From: Lepus europaeus
Taxonomy: Eukaryota; Chordata; Mammalia; Lagomorpha; Leporidae
Reading direction: 5' to 3'
Length of the DNA: 64,000 nucleotides
NCBI RefSeq assembly: GCF_033115175.1
Contig: NC_084836.1
Location: 65,763,297 to 65,827,296, forward strand
Each line of letters starts with the position of its first letter. The stretch's first letter is position 1. The translations under genes were made by a program, and so were the position numbers. The notes under the pieces were generated by a model that saw only the letters and a program-made list of their open reading frames with translations, was not told the DNA's origin and did not search any database. Positions 22,564-35,204 of this stretch are shown here, in pieces.

Positions 22564-25338
22564 ATTTAAGAAGAGTAACAATGAGTTGAAGAGGTCAGGG
22601 TAAGCAATGTTTCTCATATAGGTATTTCTGCTCAGTAAACCTGTACTTAGTGGCTAGTATATATACTAATATATTATTATATCCCAATGCAGAGGACATA
22701 GAGATTCGGAAAATACCAGAAATCAATTTACATATTAACAAGTTAAAACAATATAGTAAATTTGAGCTAATGGAAAGTGTCTCAATGGAATATTATAGAT
22801 TCTTTTGAGAGAGTTACAAAGTGCAACGAATGCTTAGACAGGAAAAACAGCTGATAACTCTCTAGAACTTTCGGAGTTGTGCCGGGGGCCTTGAAAGATG
22901 GGTGCAATTTTGCACCACTGACGTAGAGTGAGAATGAGTGCCTAAGGGCTCTGTGGCAGAATTGGTAGAGATTCCAACAGAATGATATTTTCCTCGAAAT
23001 CCCAAGGACAGACTACCCCTTGCCTAGATATGTGCCTGTTGGCTAGGGAAGGGGAAAGCTGAAGAATGAGAGTCCAGGATCTTTTGACATAGATGAGATA
23101 CTCAGTGTTGTGAAGGCTCTAGGTGCCCCTGGGCTCTATCCAGGGAATGAATGGGGGTTGGAAAATCAAAGAAACAGATTTTTCTCTGACCCTGACACGA
23201 AAAAAGACAAAATCTAAAAAGTGAGAGCTTTGGCCCGTTAAAAAGAAAGCCACTGATAGGGAGCACTGTTCTCGCCCCCATTGTGTTCAGTCAAGTTCTG
23301 TCCAGCCCCTAACGGCAGAGCCTGCTAGCACAGATGGGGCCTTTCAACCTTGGGGGGGTTTCTATTCTGTGGCTCGCACCAGATTCCAGCCAACACAAAA
23401 CTCCCCACGAATTGTAATTGAATCCACACTTTTATAGCTCATTACCTCTCTGACAGATTCGATTAGAGTAAGCGAGGCTGTAGCCAGCCCCGCCACCCGC
23501 TCAGGTTGGGGCACAGAACAAGGGAGCAGGCAAAGATGGAAAGAAAGCACCTGACCCGGGGTCTGTCTTTCCTCCCGGCCACTCATCCATCTCTCTCCAC
23601 GGCAGCCTCCTCCTTCTGCGCTCCTACCCAGGACACAGGTCTGCCCTTCAGGGATCAAAGGTTGTGACTCTGTAAAATCAGGGAGGGTAAAGACATGTGT
23701 AGGACCTCAAGGTCATCCAGCCCCAACTACTTTATTTTATAAATGAGAGATCGGAAGCCACAATAAGGAGGGAAATAATTGAAACAGCAGAGAACACAGT
23801 TGCGTCGGCCGTGGAAATGCACTACTCAGATCTTCAGCGAGAGATCTACAGGGAGCAAAACCTACCCACAGAAGCAGCTTCTGTGCCGCTGGCTGCACTG
23901 TGTTGCATGCATTCAGATCCTATTACCCCCCCGCGCTGCGCCCAGCCGATGACCAAGCACAGCACAGACCCTGAAACATGCAGGTCTCCTTCCACAGATG
24001 ACTTTGGCCCAGGGACTCCCCGTGGGCAAAACCAAAACTTTCTTGGACCCATGCTGCTGCAGTCTACGTCTCTTCCTGTCTGATCCTCCGGCCCTCTGCT
24101 CTCTGTCTGTGGGTGTGAGACCTGCGTCACTATTTGAGAGCTCTCCCCACCTACGCATGTTCCTTCACAGACATTTCTAACCCATATCTTGGCATCTTAT
24201 CTGTTTCTCAAATGTGCCAAAGTAGTACCACTGGTCCCTTGCTTTCATCATATAGTTACACTGGCACCTGTCGGGAGAAATTCCGTCTTGATCTGTATAT
24301 AAATAGTTTTTGCCTCTGTTTTATGTTCTCTCTCTGAGTGAAATTTCCTAGGAATTCATGGTTTTTGTTAAGGTCACAGGTGCGACAGGGCTGATTTCTA
24401 GACTCCTTCACATCATGGGGCCTTGTTGGGTGCTTTTGTAGACTGGTGCGGTAGCCTGTTTCATCCCCTTTAAACTCCATATTAACACACTCTCTTCCAG
24501 AGAACACCACACTGATGGCAATCATTGGAGGGATTGGAGCAGAATTTAAAGACAGGATTATTCCTGTACAAATTCTGATTAAAATGGGCTTCCCCAGCCT
24601 CAGCCAAGAAAGATTAACAACGGCCCAATCTCCTCCAGCCAGCAAGTCCTCGTGAATAGCGCCCAATCTCTCCACTGTTAGTTTATCTGCCAAGGATTAA
24701 ACCGAGAAGCTGCTCCCAAAACCTGTATTAAAAATAACCTCAAAGTATAGTGCTCTCATTCCTAGCAGCTGTTGAGCTCAAATCAAGGGGCCTACACATC
24801 TCTTTCCAACCAAGCTTAGGGTAGGGGGCAGGTTGGGAGGAAAGTGACAGAGCATTGCTACCTTGAAAAGTGTCGGTAGGACTCTGAGTCACAGTGAGTT
24901 ACTGGGTATAACTGGAAGGTGAGGAGAGCTCTGTCTTCACATTGCTTTAGTGGAAAGAATAGGAACCTTGACATCGGGAGACCAGGGTTTAAAGACAAAT
25001 TCGGCCACTTGTCACTTATGCCTCTGGTTTACTCATCTTGAAATGGAAATAACACTGACCATAAGCCCCTCTGCCTCACACTGATAACATCGAATTCATG
25101 GCTGAGGTTTGAGAAGTGAACACTTGCCTGTGGGAAGACCATGCCACTGAAATTCTGCAATGTTCTCATCCAGAATCTTTGCTGAGGCTGGGTGTGTGCA
25201 AACCGCTGCACACCCTCTCCCTCCCAACCCGCATCGCCCATCCCTGTCTTTCCTTCTGCCTGGAATGTGGCTATGAGGACGGGATCTAGAGCTACCATCT
25301 TAAGGATAAAGAAGGCCTGCCTGTTTAAGACAGCAAAA
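22564..25338. other. SINE-free single-copy block
   Basis: 2.8 kb with no C-repeat. It holds a MIR at 24945-25090 and an A/T homeodomain-like cluster at about 23405-23480 (acgaattgtaattgaatcc). No exon could be supported. Confidence 0.4.
24945..25090 (+). mobile_element. MIR, forward
   Basis: 'ggccacttgtcacttatgcc', 'ggtttactcatcttgaaatg' and 'gaaataacactgaccataag' follow the MIR forward consensus order. Diverged. Confidence 0.6.
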
Positions 25339-25692
25339 GCCAGAGTCGTGGCACAGCGGGGTAAGCTGCTGCTTGTGACACTTCTGTTGCATATCTGAGT
25401 GCCGCTTTGAGTCCTGGCTGTTCTGCTTCCAATATGGCTTCCTGCAAAGGGGTCAAGGAAGGCAGCAGAAGATGGCCCAAGCACTTGGGCTTCTACTGCC
25501 CATATGGGAAACCCAAATGGAGTTCCTGGCTGCTGACCTTGGCCTGGCCCACTCCTGTTTTTGTGGTCATTTGGGGAACAAACCAGTAGATAGCAGATCT
25601 ACCTCTCTCTCTCTCTCTCCCCTCCCTCCCCCAACCCCTGTGTGTCTGTGTCTGAGCCTCTGCCTTTCAAATAAATAAATCTTTCTTTAAAA
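25339..25692 (+). mobile_element. CSINE2-like SINE
   Basis: Head 'ccagagtcgtggcacagcgg', body 'gatggcccaagcacttggg', CT/CCCTCC block, tail 'caaataaataaatctttc'. Confidence 0.92.
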
Positions 25693-26590
25693 TGTCTTAA
25701 AAAAGCCTAAACAGAAGCATCCCAAGTCCCTGGTAACTGGGTATTTCCCCTCCCACGACTGCTCACACCTTCCAGACTTTTGATAAGGAAAAAATAAACT
25801 TCTACATCTTGTTTATGGCAGAATTGCTTTGGAATTTCGTGATTAAGTAACCAGACTGATATCCTGAGATCCTCACTGCTCTACCACTCTGGAAATTAAA
25901 ATTCGTACTATTATTCCACCAGCGGCCTATTCGCAGGGGGCTGTTTTCATTTTTAATGTAAACCAAAGGAAAATCTAATCTCAGTATTTTGAAGTGACTC
26001 GGCATCCCGGGAGCTTTCACACTGGCTGTGGATGGCACATTCCTCCCCTCCCTTTTCATCTGATGGTCTCCAACCCTCCTCCATCCCAGCGCCTCAGTTC
26101 CCAGGATCCCCCTTTCCTTTTCTTATCTCCCCTCCCTCCTCAGTCCCCCAGTAGCATTGAGTCTCCCTGTCTTCTCTCTACTTTCTTCTCACTGAAAACA
26201 TCTCTTTAACCTGTTAAATGAATACATTTTCTGCTTACTATCTGTGAGGTTCTTGCCCGAAGTAGAGGGTTGGCATGGCTGCTGGTTGAAAATAGGCTGT
26301 TAGTACCCCCAAACCTGAACCTTTGCCAGCTCTGCTTTCTCCCTCACACACACAGAGCAATTCTGATGCATGCTACAAGTTGAGTGCCACTGAAGCTGGA
26401 AAGGCACCCATATAGCATTTGCCATTTGTCACCGGCCAACATTTGGAGTGTTACTGCACAGTCTTGGGGCAGCGGAGGTCATCAGAGAGGAAGGGCATGT
26501 AGCAGGGAGACTGGCAAGATGGTCCACCCATTGCAAATTTTTGAATTCATTATGTCACGCACAACAATCCGTACGTAAAAAATGATCATG
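25693..26590. other. Single-copy DNA, no gene
   Basis: Pyrimidine-rich at 26.04-26.2 kb. No repeat or coding signal is recognised. Confidence 0.5.
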
Positions 26591-26891
26591 GGAAGGTGGG
26601 TGCTTGGCCTAGCAGTTAAACTACCTGCTGGAATAACCACATCAGAGTGTCTGATTCAAGTCCCAGCTCTACTTCTGACTGCAACTCCCTGCTACCTTAT
26701 GTGTGCCCCGGGAGGCTGCGGTGATGGCTCAGGCAGTGGAGTCCCTGCCACCCAGTGTAGGAGATCTGATCCGGCCCAGCCCCAGCCATTGTGTGCACTG
26801 AGGGAGGGAATCCATGGATGATGACACTCTCTGTCCGTGTGTGTGTTTGCCTCTCAGATAAATAAATACATTGCAAAAAAAAAAAAAAAAG
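26591..26891 (+). mobile_element. Older C-repeat SINE
   Basis: 'gaaggtgggtgcttggccta' head, 'gtgccccgggaggctgcggtg' body cognate, short TG/CT block, and tail 'gataaataaatacattgc' plus A15. Confidence 0.85.
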
Positions 26892-27976
26892 TCCATCCTC
26901 TGTCTCACTTCAGTCACTCCAGAGGAAGGTTAAACCTGCCCCTTTGCTGCAGCCCTTAGCACCCACCGAGAACAATGGGCTATTTTGGGGGCCTTCAAGG
27001 GGGCACAGAATTGCTCGCAGGCCCAGGGATGCAAAGGAGAGGCTAGAGATGCCCTGTGCAAGTGCCCCCCCACAACCGACACCCTTCCCCCTGGAAGTGT
27101 AGCACGTTTGCTGGCAAGGGAAATCTCCCTCCAGGGCAGGCCAGGGAGGACAATAGAGCCACGTCACCACCTGCCATCTGTCGTGAAAGCAGGCACCAGC
27201 TGACAGGGAGGGGAGCTTCACAGCCCCGCTCCCACCCCCACACCAACGTCAGCAACCTCACTGCCTGACCTTCCCAAATGGTGGCGGGGAGGAGAGGCGG
27301 GGATTAGCACAAGGGGCCCGTGGGGATCAAGTTCGGGGTCAGCCTGTCCAGATTGCTCTGGTTCTTCCATCAGGGCCCCAGAATCCTCAAAGCTTCCTTT
27401 TCCTCCATGAGATGAAGAGACAAACCAGAGCAGGTTAGCAGAGACCAGTGCACGGGGAGCCCAGGAAAACAGTCCCATTTCCAAGGGACCAGACAGTCTG
27501 TCTGTGGATGTCCAAGGCCTCGGAGAGACCTGACTGAGGCACGGGCCAGGCAGCCCTGGGTAACCAGCAGCAGAAACAAGTTAACATAGTCGAGGCAGCA
27601 AGCAGAGTAGAGGCCGTTGTCTGTTGACACGGAAGTCACGGAGGGAAGGTGGCTTCTGGGAGGGAGTCCTTTTAGAGTTGTTCCTGAGGGAAAAGGCTGG
27701 ACTTCCCAGCGAGTATTTGATGCACTATCCTGCTAAGAAGAATCTGGAGCCACTACTTCACAGCTATGATCACAGGCAAGCTCACTCCTTGCCAACAACT
27801 CAGTCCTGGTTCTTCTCTCATGTAGTATTAGGAGGTTGGACGAGCTCTCCAGGTGTCTTCCCTAGCTCATGGGTGGCACTGGCAAGCACTCAAACAGAAG
27901 CTGTCAGAAGGAAGAAGATTGTCTTAAAGGGCCCGAGACAAGGCCAAGAGTTGCCAAATCTTAACAGAGTAGAATA
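26892..27976. other. GC-rich single-copy block, no supported gene
   Basis: Many overlapping open frames on both strands, as expected of GC-rich DNA. No domain or splice pair could be supported. Confidence 0.45.
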
Positions 27977-28246
27977 GGGGCTGACATTTGTAGCACAGCC
28001 GGTTAAGCCACCACCTGAGATGCCAGTATCCCATATAAGTGCCGGTTGGAGTTCTGGCTGCGCCTCTTCTGATCCAGCTCCCTGCTGGTGCACCTTGGAA
28101 AGCAGTGGAGGCTGGCCTGAGTGCTTGGGTTCCTGGCACCCGTGTGGGAGAACTGGATGGCATTTGGGCTCCTGGCTTTGGCTTGGCCCAATCCCAGCTC
28201 TGGCTGCTGTGGCCGTTTGAGGAATGAACCAGTACATGGAAGATCC

Positions 28247-28286
<40 letters not shown>

Positions 28287-28350
28287 CTCTCTCTCTCTCT
28301 CCTTGGCTGCCTGACTTTCAAATAAATAAATAAGCCTTTAAAGTAGGAAA
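27977..28350 (+). mobile_element. C-repeat SINE with long CT block
   Basis: Head 'ggggctgacatttgtagcac', body 'cacccgtgtgggagaactgg', CT tract of about 54 bases (28249-28302), tail 'caaataaataaataagcc'. Confidence 0.92.
28249..28302. repeat. (CT)n microsatellite in SINE
   Basis: ct units with one ctttttct interruption. Confidence 0.95.
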
Positions 28351-28996
28351 AAAAAAAAGGTGGACTAATTCCAGCCCCTCCCCCACCCCCAGGACAGCTG
28401 TGTTGGCCCCCCAAGTACAAGGAAGCCCCTGGTCTGATGAGAACACACCCACAGAGCACACCCACAAAGGAGCTAGGGCATGGCCGTCCCTCTTGTCTAG
28501 CCTACTGTACACTGGGAAAGGCTAAGTGATGTGGCCAGGCTAGAAGGAGACTAAAAAACAAACCACAGCTAGAAGCCAGCAAGATTGACACCCAACACCT
28601 AACAGGTTTCAGTGAGTCTGGGTTGTCTGGGACCTTGACCCAGAGGGCCTTGACACTACCCTCAGCTTTGATGAAACTATCGATAGCCTTCGGTCTACCT
28701 TTCTATTCTTAGAGCATTTTCTTTAGACTGCTAATCTGGCTGCTCTCCCCTGTTGCAACAGCCTTGAAACAGGACTTCCTTGCCTGCTTAACTTCGTCCA
28801 GTGCAATTTCTGCTTTGACGATATCCTCAGCACTATTTGCTACAGCGAAGTGCATTTCCTCTACTTTAGGCTTGTAATTTTTTGTGCAGATCCAAGTCAT
28901 GCCTGACTCGTTTCATTCATTCAACAATTATCAAGCATTCTCTATGCATCAGGAGTTGAGTTAAATCCTCCCCAGGATTGTGTTTTAATAAAATAT
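28351..28996. other. Single-copy DNA with an unidentified 63-codon minus-strand frame
   Basis: The minus frame 28900..28709 (starts MTWICTKNYKPKVEEMHF) has a balanced, charged composition with helical character. I do not recognise it. No splice sites, poly(A) tail or TSD were found, so neither an exon nor a processed pseudogene can be claimed. Confidence 0.3.
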
Positions 28997-29251
28997 GGGG
29001 ACTGGCACTATGGCGTAGCAGGCAAAGCCACCACCTGCAGTGTTAGTATCCCATATGGGAGCCAGTTCAAGTCTTGGTTTCTCCTCTTCTGATCCAGCTC
29101 TCTGCTGTGGCCTGGGAAAGCAGTAGAAGATGGCCCAAGTGTTTGGGCCCCTGAACCCACATGAGAGATTTGGAAGAAACTCCTGGCTCTTGGCTTCGGA
29201 TCAGCGCAGCTCCGGCCATTGCAGCCATCTGGGAAGTGAACCAGTGGATGG

Positions 29252-29345
<94 letters not shown>

Positions 29346-29400
29346 GCCTCTCTCTATATCTCTGCCTTTCAAATAAATAAAATAAATATTTAAAAAGTAA
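28997..29400 (+). mobile_element. CSINE2-like SINE with (CT)n(TA)n expansion
   Basis: Head 'ggggactggcactatggcgt', body 'gatggcccaagtgtttggg', then about 22 ct units and about 21 ta units, then 'ctctatatctctgcctttc' and the A/T tail. Confidence 0.93.
29255..29343. repeat. (CT)22-(TA)21 compound microsatellite
   Basis: A nearly pure ct tract (29255-29299) followed by ta units (29301-29343), inside the SINE. Confidence 0.96.
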
Positions 29401-29421
29401 ATAAATAAAATAGGGTATATT

Positions 29422-30563
29422 CTATCCCATCAAGGTGGCATGTACCAATGCCATCTCACCAGTCCAGGTGATCAATATCAGTTCACAACTGATCACACTG
29501 ATAGATCTAAGAGTCAAAGGGATCACACAAACAAGATTAATGTCTGCTAATACTAACTGATAAAACCAAAAAAAAGGGAGAGAAGGATCCAACATGGGAA
29601 GGGGGAGACACAGCAAACTCATAGAATGACGGATGTCCTAAATAGCACTCTGGCCTCAGAATCAGCCCTTAAGGCATTTGGATCTGGCTGAAGAGCCTAT
29701 GAGAGTATTTTAGGCATGGAAAGCCAAGACACTCTGGGAAAAAAAAAGATGAAGAAGAAGAAGAAGACCTAAATGAAGGATCTCAGCGAGTGTGATCCCA
29801 GTGGAAAGAACAGGGCCATCAAAGTAGGAGGTACCTTTCTCTGAAGGGAGGAGGGAACTTCCACTTTGACTATGGCCCTGTCGGAATAGGATCGAAGTCG
29901 GCAAACCCTAAAGGCTTCCATAGCCTCGGCAACTCATGGCTAGAGCCTAGGGAGATTACTGACGCCATAAACAAGAGTGTTAAATTGTTAAATCAACATC
30001 AGGAGTCACTGTGTACTTACGTCCCATGTGGGATCTGTCCTTAATGGGTTGTCCAAGGTGAAGTAATGATATAGCTAGTACTGAAACAGTATTTTTACAC
30101 TTTGTGGTTATGTGTGGGTGCAAACTGATGAAATCTTTACTTAGTATATACTGAATCGATCTTCTGTATATAAAGATAATTGAAAATGAAAAAAAAAAAA
30201 CCCTTGGTGTTAAATTGGAAATTACATAGAAAATTAATCAATCTTTTTAAAAAAATATCATGCAGGATCTCTGTCATTAATGTGATGTACACTGTTATTT
30301 AATGCTATAACTAGTAATCCAACAGTATTTTTTCCACTTTGTGTTGCTATGTGAGGGCAAACTGTTGAAATCTTTATATATACTAAACTGATTTTCTGTA
30401 TACAAAGAGAATTGAAAATGAATCTTGATGGGAATGGAAGGGGAGAGCGAGTGGGAAAGGGGGGGGGGTTGCGGGTGGGGGGGAAGTTGTGGGGGGGAAC
30501 CTTTGTAATACATAAGCTGTACTTTGGAAATTTATATTCATTAAATAAAAAAATAAAAAATAA
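29422..30563 (+). mobile_element. LINE-1, 5'-truncated 3' end (3'UTR)
   Basis: Contains 'cttctgtatataaagataat' and a G-rich polypurine tract near 30455-30500, and ends 'ttcattaaataaaaaaat'. A TSD with ggtatatt core lies at 29414-29421 and 30564-30571. The 3'UTR carries an internal duplication (about 29990-30187 and about 30205-30425). It resembles the L1 3'UTR I associate with rabbit. No ORF2 remains. Confidence 0.85.
30455..30502 (+). repeat. G-rich polypurine tract of L1 3'UTR
   Basis: Four or more long G runs (g10, g7, g7 and shorter). L1 3'UTRs are known for quadruplex-forming G tracts. Confidence 0.9.
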
Positions 30564-30571
30564 GGTATATT

Positions 30572-32583
30572 TTCAGTTCATCTATGAGTGATTCTTTAAA
30601 AGGTAGGCCAGGATTTTCTCCTTTTGGCCTAGACGGATAGTGCCTAAGTCCATGTTACCTTCCAGTCGACCACATTCAGAAGTTCCGTATTACTTCTCTG
30701 TACTAGATTGAGAAAAATACAGAAGTATACAAAATAAAATACATCCCTGCTTTCCAGGTATGCAAGTGCCCAAGAAGAAACAAATGCAAACACAAAGCTC
30801 CTCAACCCAAAGAGAAAGACTCAGTGCTCAATGGATTACAACAGCCTCTTCACTAATGTCTGGCTCTGGGTACACAAAGAGCTGTTCCAAACTCTGGCTC
30901 TTCTCCCTTGAGTTAGGTAGGTATAGAGCATGCACAAAGAAAAATGAAAATATTGAATTCAGTCTTGGGTGGATAGCAATTAATTTTTCTTTGCAGAATT
31001 CAGGGGCTAAAACTCAAATGTGAAGGTGAGTTGAAGGATTCCTGGGCACAATAGAGGCACAGAGGGTCTCTGCGTGGTGGGCGTGTTCTGTATCAGTGGC
31101 TTTGTAAGACCCCTCTGCAGCTGAAGTCCCTGGGAAGCACCGTGGTGACATCCACTCTGCTCCCTCCTGGTTGAAACTTCAGTCACAGCGTTTGAGCTCA
31201 CAGAGGGTAATGGGAATATAGGGATACATCCTGCCGGTCTCGCTTCCCTAAACCAGCTCCCTTGGAAGATGTAACTTCCCTCCCCCGTTAGATTTTCAGG
31301 TAACCACAAGGAATGTAGTTTTAGGACTATGAAAGAACTCTAAAGCTCCTTTACATTCCTATGTTTATAAAGGTTGTGTTCATCTATTAAACTTAATAAG
31401 ACAGAAATGGAGAACAAATATCCCCAAGTGCAAATGTATTGAGGCATCAAATATTATAAGAAGAGAAGATGAAACAAAGCCAAGAAACATAGCAGGGATC
31501 GGGGAGTCTTGAGGAACCATCACCATACAATCTGCAGCGGGAGAAATGAAGGTCTCCAACGCAAAAGTCCCCACATGATCTATGAAACTTACATGGATAT
31601 CCTAGATTTCTGACCTCTACAGAAAAGGGATAGAAAGAGCATGTAATTTTATAGGAGAAATCAAAAAACCCAGAATAAGAAGTATTAGATTTGTAGGGGA
31701 AAAAATAGCTGAAAACCCAGAAAGACCACTAAGTTCAGGTGAAGGTAAAAGGAATTTGGAAGGCAAACAAGACTGAGCATCCAGGAGCCAGGAAGGTGGA
31801 ACATGGTGGGTCGCAAATGACCCTCCATTTTGCAACAGTGGGTAAAAGCAGATAAACAGAAACCTGCACACAACAGCTAAATTCCACATGGAGTCAAGTC
31901 CTGGGCTGTGTATGCAAGAGAGCAGGTGGGCAGGCAGATAACCCACAGATGTCTAATTAGCTGATAATCAGGTAGACATCCAGCATTTCTGGAGCCTCGG
32001 CGACTATCGGAGGAATAGAGTCCAACAAGAACTTAATCACTATAAAACAGAGCTGAAAATTTACATTGTCAGGATATCGGGACAAAAGAGAAGTATTAAA
32101 AAACTGGGAGAAGGCAAGGAGTTTAGTTATAAGCACCAGTCAAACTCCCCAAAACAGAGCGAGTTCAGCCACTAGATGATTCACATACCAAAAGTCCAGG
32201 GTTTTTCTTGACTGCCAGCAGACCTGACACCAGAGGCTGGGGACTAGGGAACCCTTAAGTGGGCATAATGTAAACAAAGAAGCCCCGGATGGAGAGGCCG
32301 AGAACCAGCTGACTCTTTCATGAATTGAAAGTCAGAGAATTTACTTCTAACTCTAACCCTGGCTCTGTGTGACCCCCGAATTTGTCTCGCCAAACTGAGT
32401 AAGTCTCCTTCCAGCACTGATACAAGACTGAAGCCAAAGTCTACAAGGGCCGTTACTAACAAATGGCCTAGGGTGTGAGATGGTTTTTCTAGTCATGTTC
32501 AAATCTCTCATATCCTTAAATAGAACGTTCTTAAGAAAAATAAGTAGTAACTAATCTAATTGTTTTAAGTAAGAAAAGAAATC
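30572..32583. other. SINE-free single-copy block, no gene
   Basis: 2 kb without a recognisable repeat. A minus frame at 31946-31617 (109 codons) lacks a known domain. Possibly an unrecognised old repeat. Confidence 0.4.
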
Positions 32584-32931
32584 AATGGCCGGTGCTGTGG
32601 CTTAACAGGCTAATCCTCCGCCTTGCGGAGCTGGCACACTGGGTTCTAGTCCCGGTAGGGGTGCCGGATTCTATCCCAGTTGCCCCTCTTCCAGGCCAGC
32701 TCTCTGCTATGGCCCAGGAAGGCAGTGGAGGATGGCCCAAGTGCTTGGGCCCTGCACCTGCAAGGGAGACCAGGAGAAGCACCTGGCTCCTGGCTTTCGG
32801 ATCAGCGTGATGCACCGGCCACAGCGGCCATTGGAGGGTGAACCAACGGCAAAAAGGAAGACCTTTCTCTCTGTCTCTCTCTCTCACTATCCACTCTGCC
32901 TGTCAAAATAAATTAAAAAAAGAAAGAAAGA
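32584..32931 (+). mobile_element. CSINE3-like SINE, 13-bp TSD
   Basis: Head 'aatggccggtgctgtggctt', 3' end 'gcctgtcaaaataaatta' plus (gaaa)n. Flanked by aagaaaagaaatc at 32571-32583 and 32932-32944. Confidence 0.95.
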
Positions 32932-33055
32932 AAGAAAAGAAATCTAGGAGTGGGGTGGGAAAGTTTTCATGGGCAGCTGAACTCAATCAGAGGGAGCTGC
33001 TGTGACAGACATGGAAGTCCCCAATGGTATAAGGTCCATGTCAGAAGACTAGCCT

Positions 33056-33399
33056 GGGGCTGGCACTGTGGCGTGATGGGTAAAACCGCTGTCTGCCATG
33101 CCAGCATCCCATATGGGCACCAGTTTGAGTCCTGTCTACTCTACTTCTGATCCAGCTCTCTGCTATGGCCTGGGAAAGCAGTAGAAGATGGCCCAAGTCC
33201 TTGGGCCCCTGCACCCATGTGGGAGACCTGGAAGAAGCTCCTGGATCCTGGCTTCAGATAGGTGCAGCTCTGGCCGTTGCAACCAACTGCGGATTGAACC
33301 ATCGGATGGAAGAACTCTCTCTCTCTGCCTCTTCTTCTCTCTCTGCCTAACTCTGACTTTCAAATAAATAAATAAATAAATAAATCTTTTTAAAAAATG
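33056..33399 (+). mobile_element. CSINE2-like SINE
   Basis: Head 'ggggctggcactgtggcgtg', body 'gatggcccaagtccttggg', CT block, (aaat)n tail. Confidence 0.94.
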
Positions 33400-35204
33400 A
33401 ACAGGAGGGATGCAATGCTGGTTGATGGAGATGTTGTCAGAGTACCAAGTAGCAAAGTTGACTGCTCCATCAGAAATGAGAGACTGGACAATGCAGGAAA
33501 ACTTTTGTTTTGAAGGGGAAATAGAGAGAAGACTATCGAAGGGCATTGAGCTGTGTTAATAAACTCAAGCCCCTAGGAACCGATAAACTACATACGGAAT
33601 AGCCAAATTCAACTCAAAGATGTGATTGTTCATGTGTTATCTGTAATATGTAAGAGGCGTTGGGATTGAAAAAAAAAAAACAGTTACAACACTTTTCAAA
33701 AGAAAACAAAATTCTGCAAGCCGTAGATAATGTGCTTGACTCTCGTCCACTGCAGTGTCGCAAGCTGATGGCACAGCCCATGTTTCCTCCTTCCTTTCAT
33801 CCCGCCTTAGTCACTGTTTCTCAGTGCAGCTTTTGAAGAAACCAGTTTTGTTCAGAATGAAGTCTCCAAAAGTCACCCTTCATTTTATGTGTCCAGGCTT
33901 CAAAACAAATGAAACACAGTGAGGGCTCTGAGGATTGCTTTTTTTTTTTTCATAACAGAAAAGTCTACACAGTATGAACAGAGGTGGCTCAAATGAACAC
34001 AGTTCATTATTTGTGTGCAAAACAATGCCCAAGTTAGAAAAGCATGTATATTGTATGAAGACACTGGGCTATTTTACTGTGGCTTGTAAACTCTGAGGTC
34101 ATTCCAAGGTTTTGTTAAATTTACTCTGCCAGTCAATAGTCACCCTTCTTTCTCTGATTCCCCAGTAATACTCGGTAAATAATACTGGGACTTAGTAGCT
34201 GGTCTGTCCTCCATCTAGGGGAGAGGAAAGTCATCCAATGCTGGCCAGTGCAGTGCAAAAGGTATTCTGCCAGTAAACTTTCTGGATTTTTTCCTACTAA
34301 TTAAACAAAAGAAACAAAACAGTGATGCACCCACCTTGCCTCTCCCGCCCGACACCGGTTGGAGTCAGAAGACAGTGCTCAGGTCTCGCTTGGCCACCTT
34401 CCGCCCCTCCAGCAACAGGGAGTAGAAGAAGCCCCACCTTTTACCAAGGATTTTGGTTGTGGGAGAGTGCAGAAGATGTAGGCCAGGAAGTGGAGGAAAG
34501 TTCATTAAAATCAAAACTACTAATTTTTTTTTTGTATGCCTAAAATGCAAATTCTGATATATGATTAAGAGATACACACACACATACACACACCTGCAGA
34601 GTCGTTAGCTTTAGGAACTGCCTGGGGAATGGAATCTATCTTTGTTAAAGCAGTTGGAGGGGGAATGGGGGAAGAGATGGCTATGTTGACTTGGAGAGGG
34701 AAAACACAGCCTGTAGCCCTTTTGTAAAAAATTTGTTTTTTCTCATCCTTATCTATATGTTTTCCTATCAGTTTCTGGGGTATCTTTCTCCAGAAAGTGC
34801 AGATAATTTATGTGATGTTTAATAAATGCTACAAAAGTTATGCAAAGTGACCCAGTGCCCAAAGATTTCCGAAGCTGTCCAGTCAACTGGGACAGCAGTA
34901 AGCGAGGGTCACTTTGCTTTCTCTGTTTGCCTAGGCCAGGGCAAGCAGGCACCGCCCTCCATCCCCAGGGCTGCTTCTTTCCCTAGAGACCCTCAACTCA
35001 GAATCTGGGGGTTAGACACTATCATCTGAGCTTGAGCTCTACCTTAGCATCTCCAGGGATGATTCTGGAAGTTACTTAAATCAGCTTATAATTCATAGCA
35101 CTTGGGTTTGTATGTCTGTCATCAGGATTAGAAATCACCCCAACATGATGTTGATCATTGGAGATAGACTGAGTGTTAGGAAACTGGCACAGTTTTATCT
35201 ATGG
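33400..35204. other. Single-copy DNA, no gene
   Basis: Contains a (CA)n tract at 34573-34593. A/T-rich in parts. No exon or repeat family could be supported. Confidence 0.45.

Noticed and set aside
27890-28465. 191-codon minus-strand frame
   Set aside because: Runs through a SINE with its (CT)n block (the RERERE stretch is the microsatellite).
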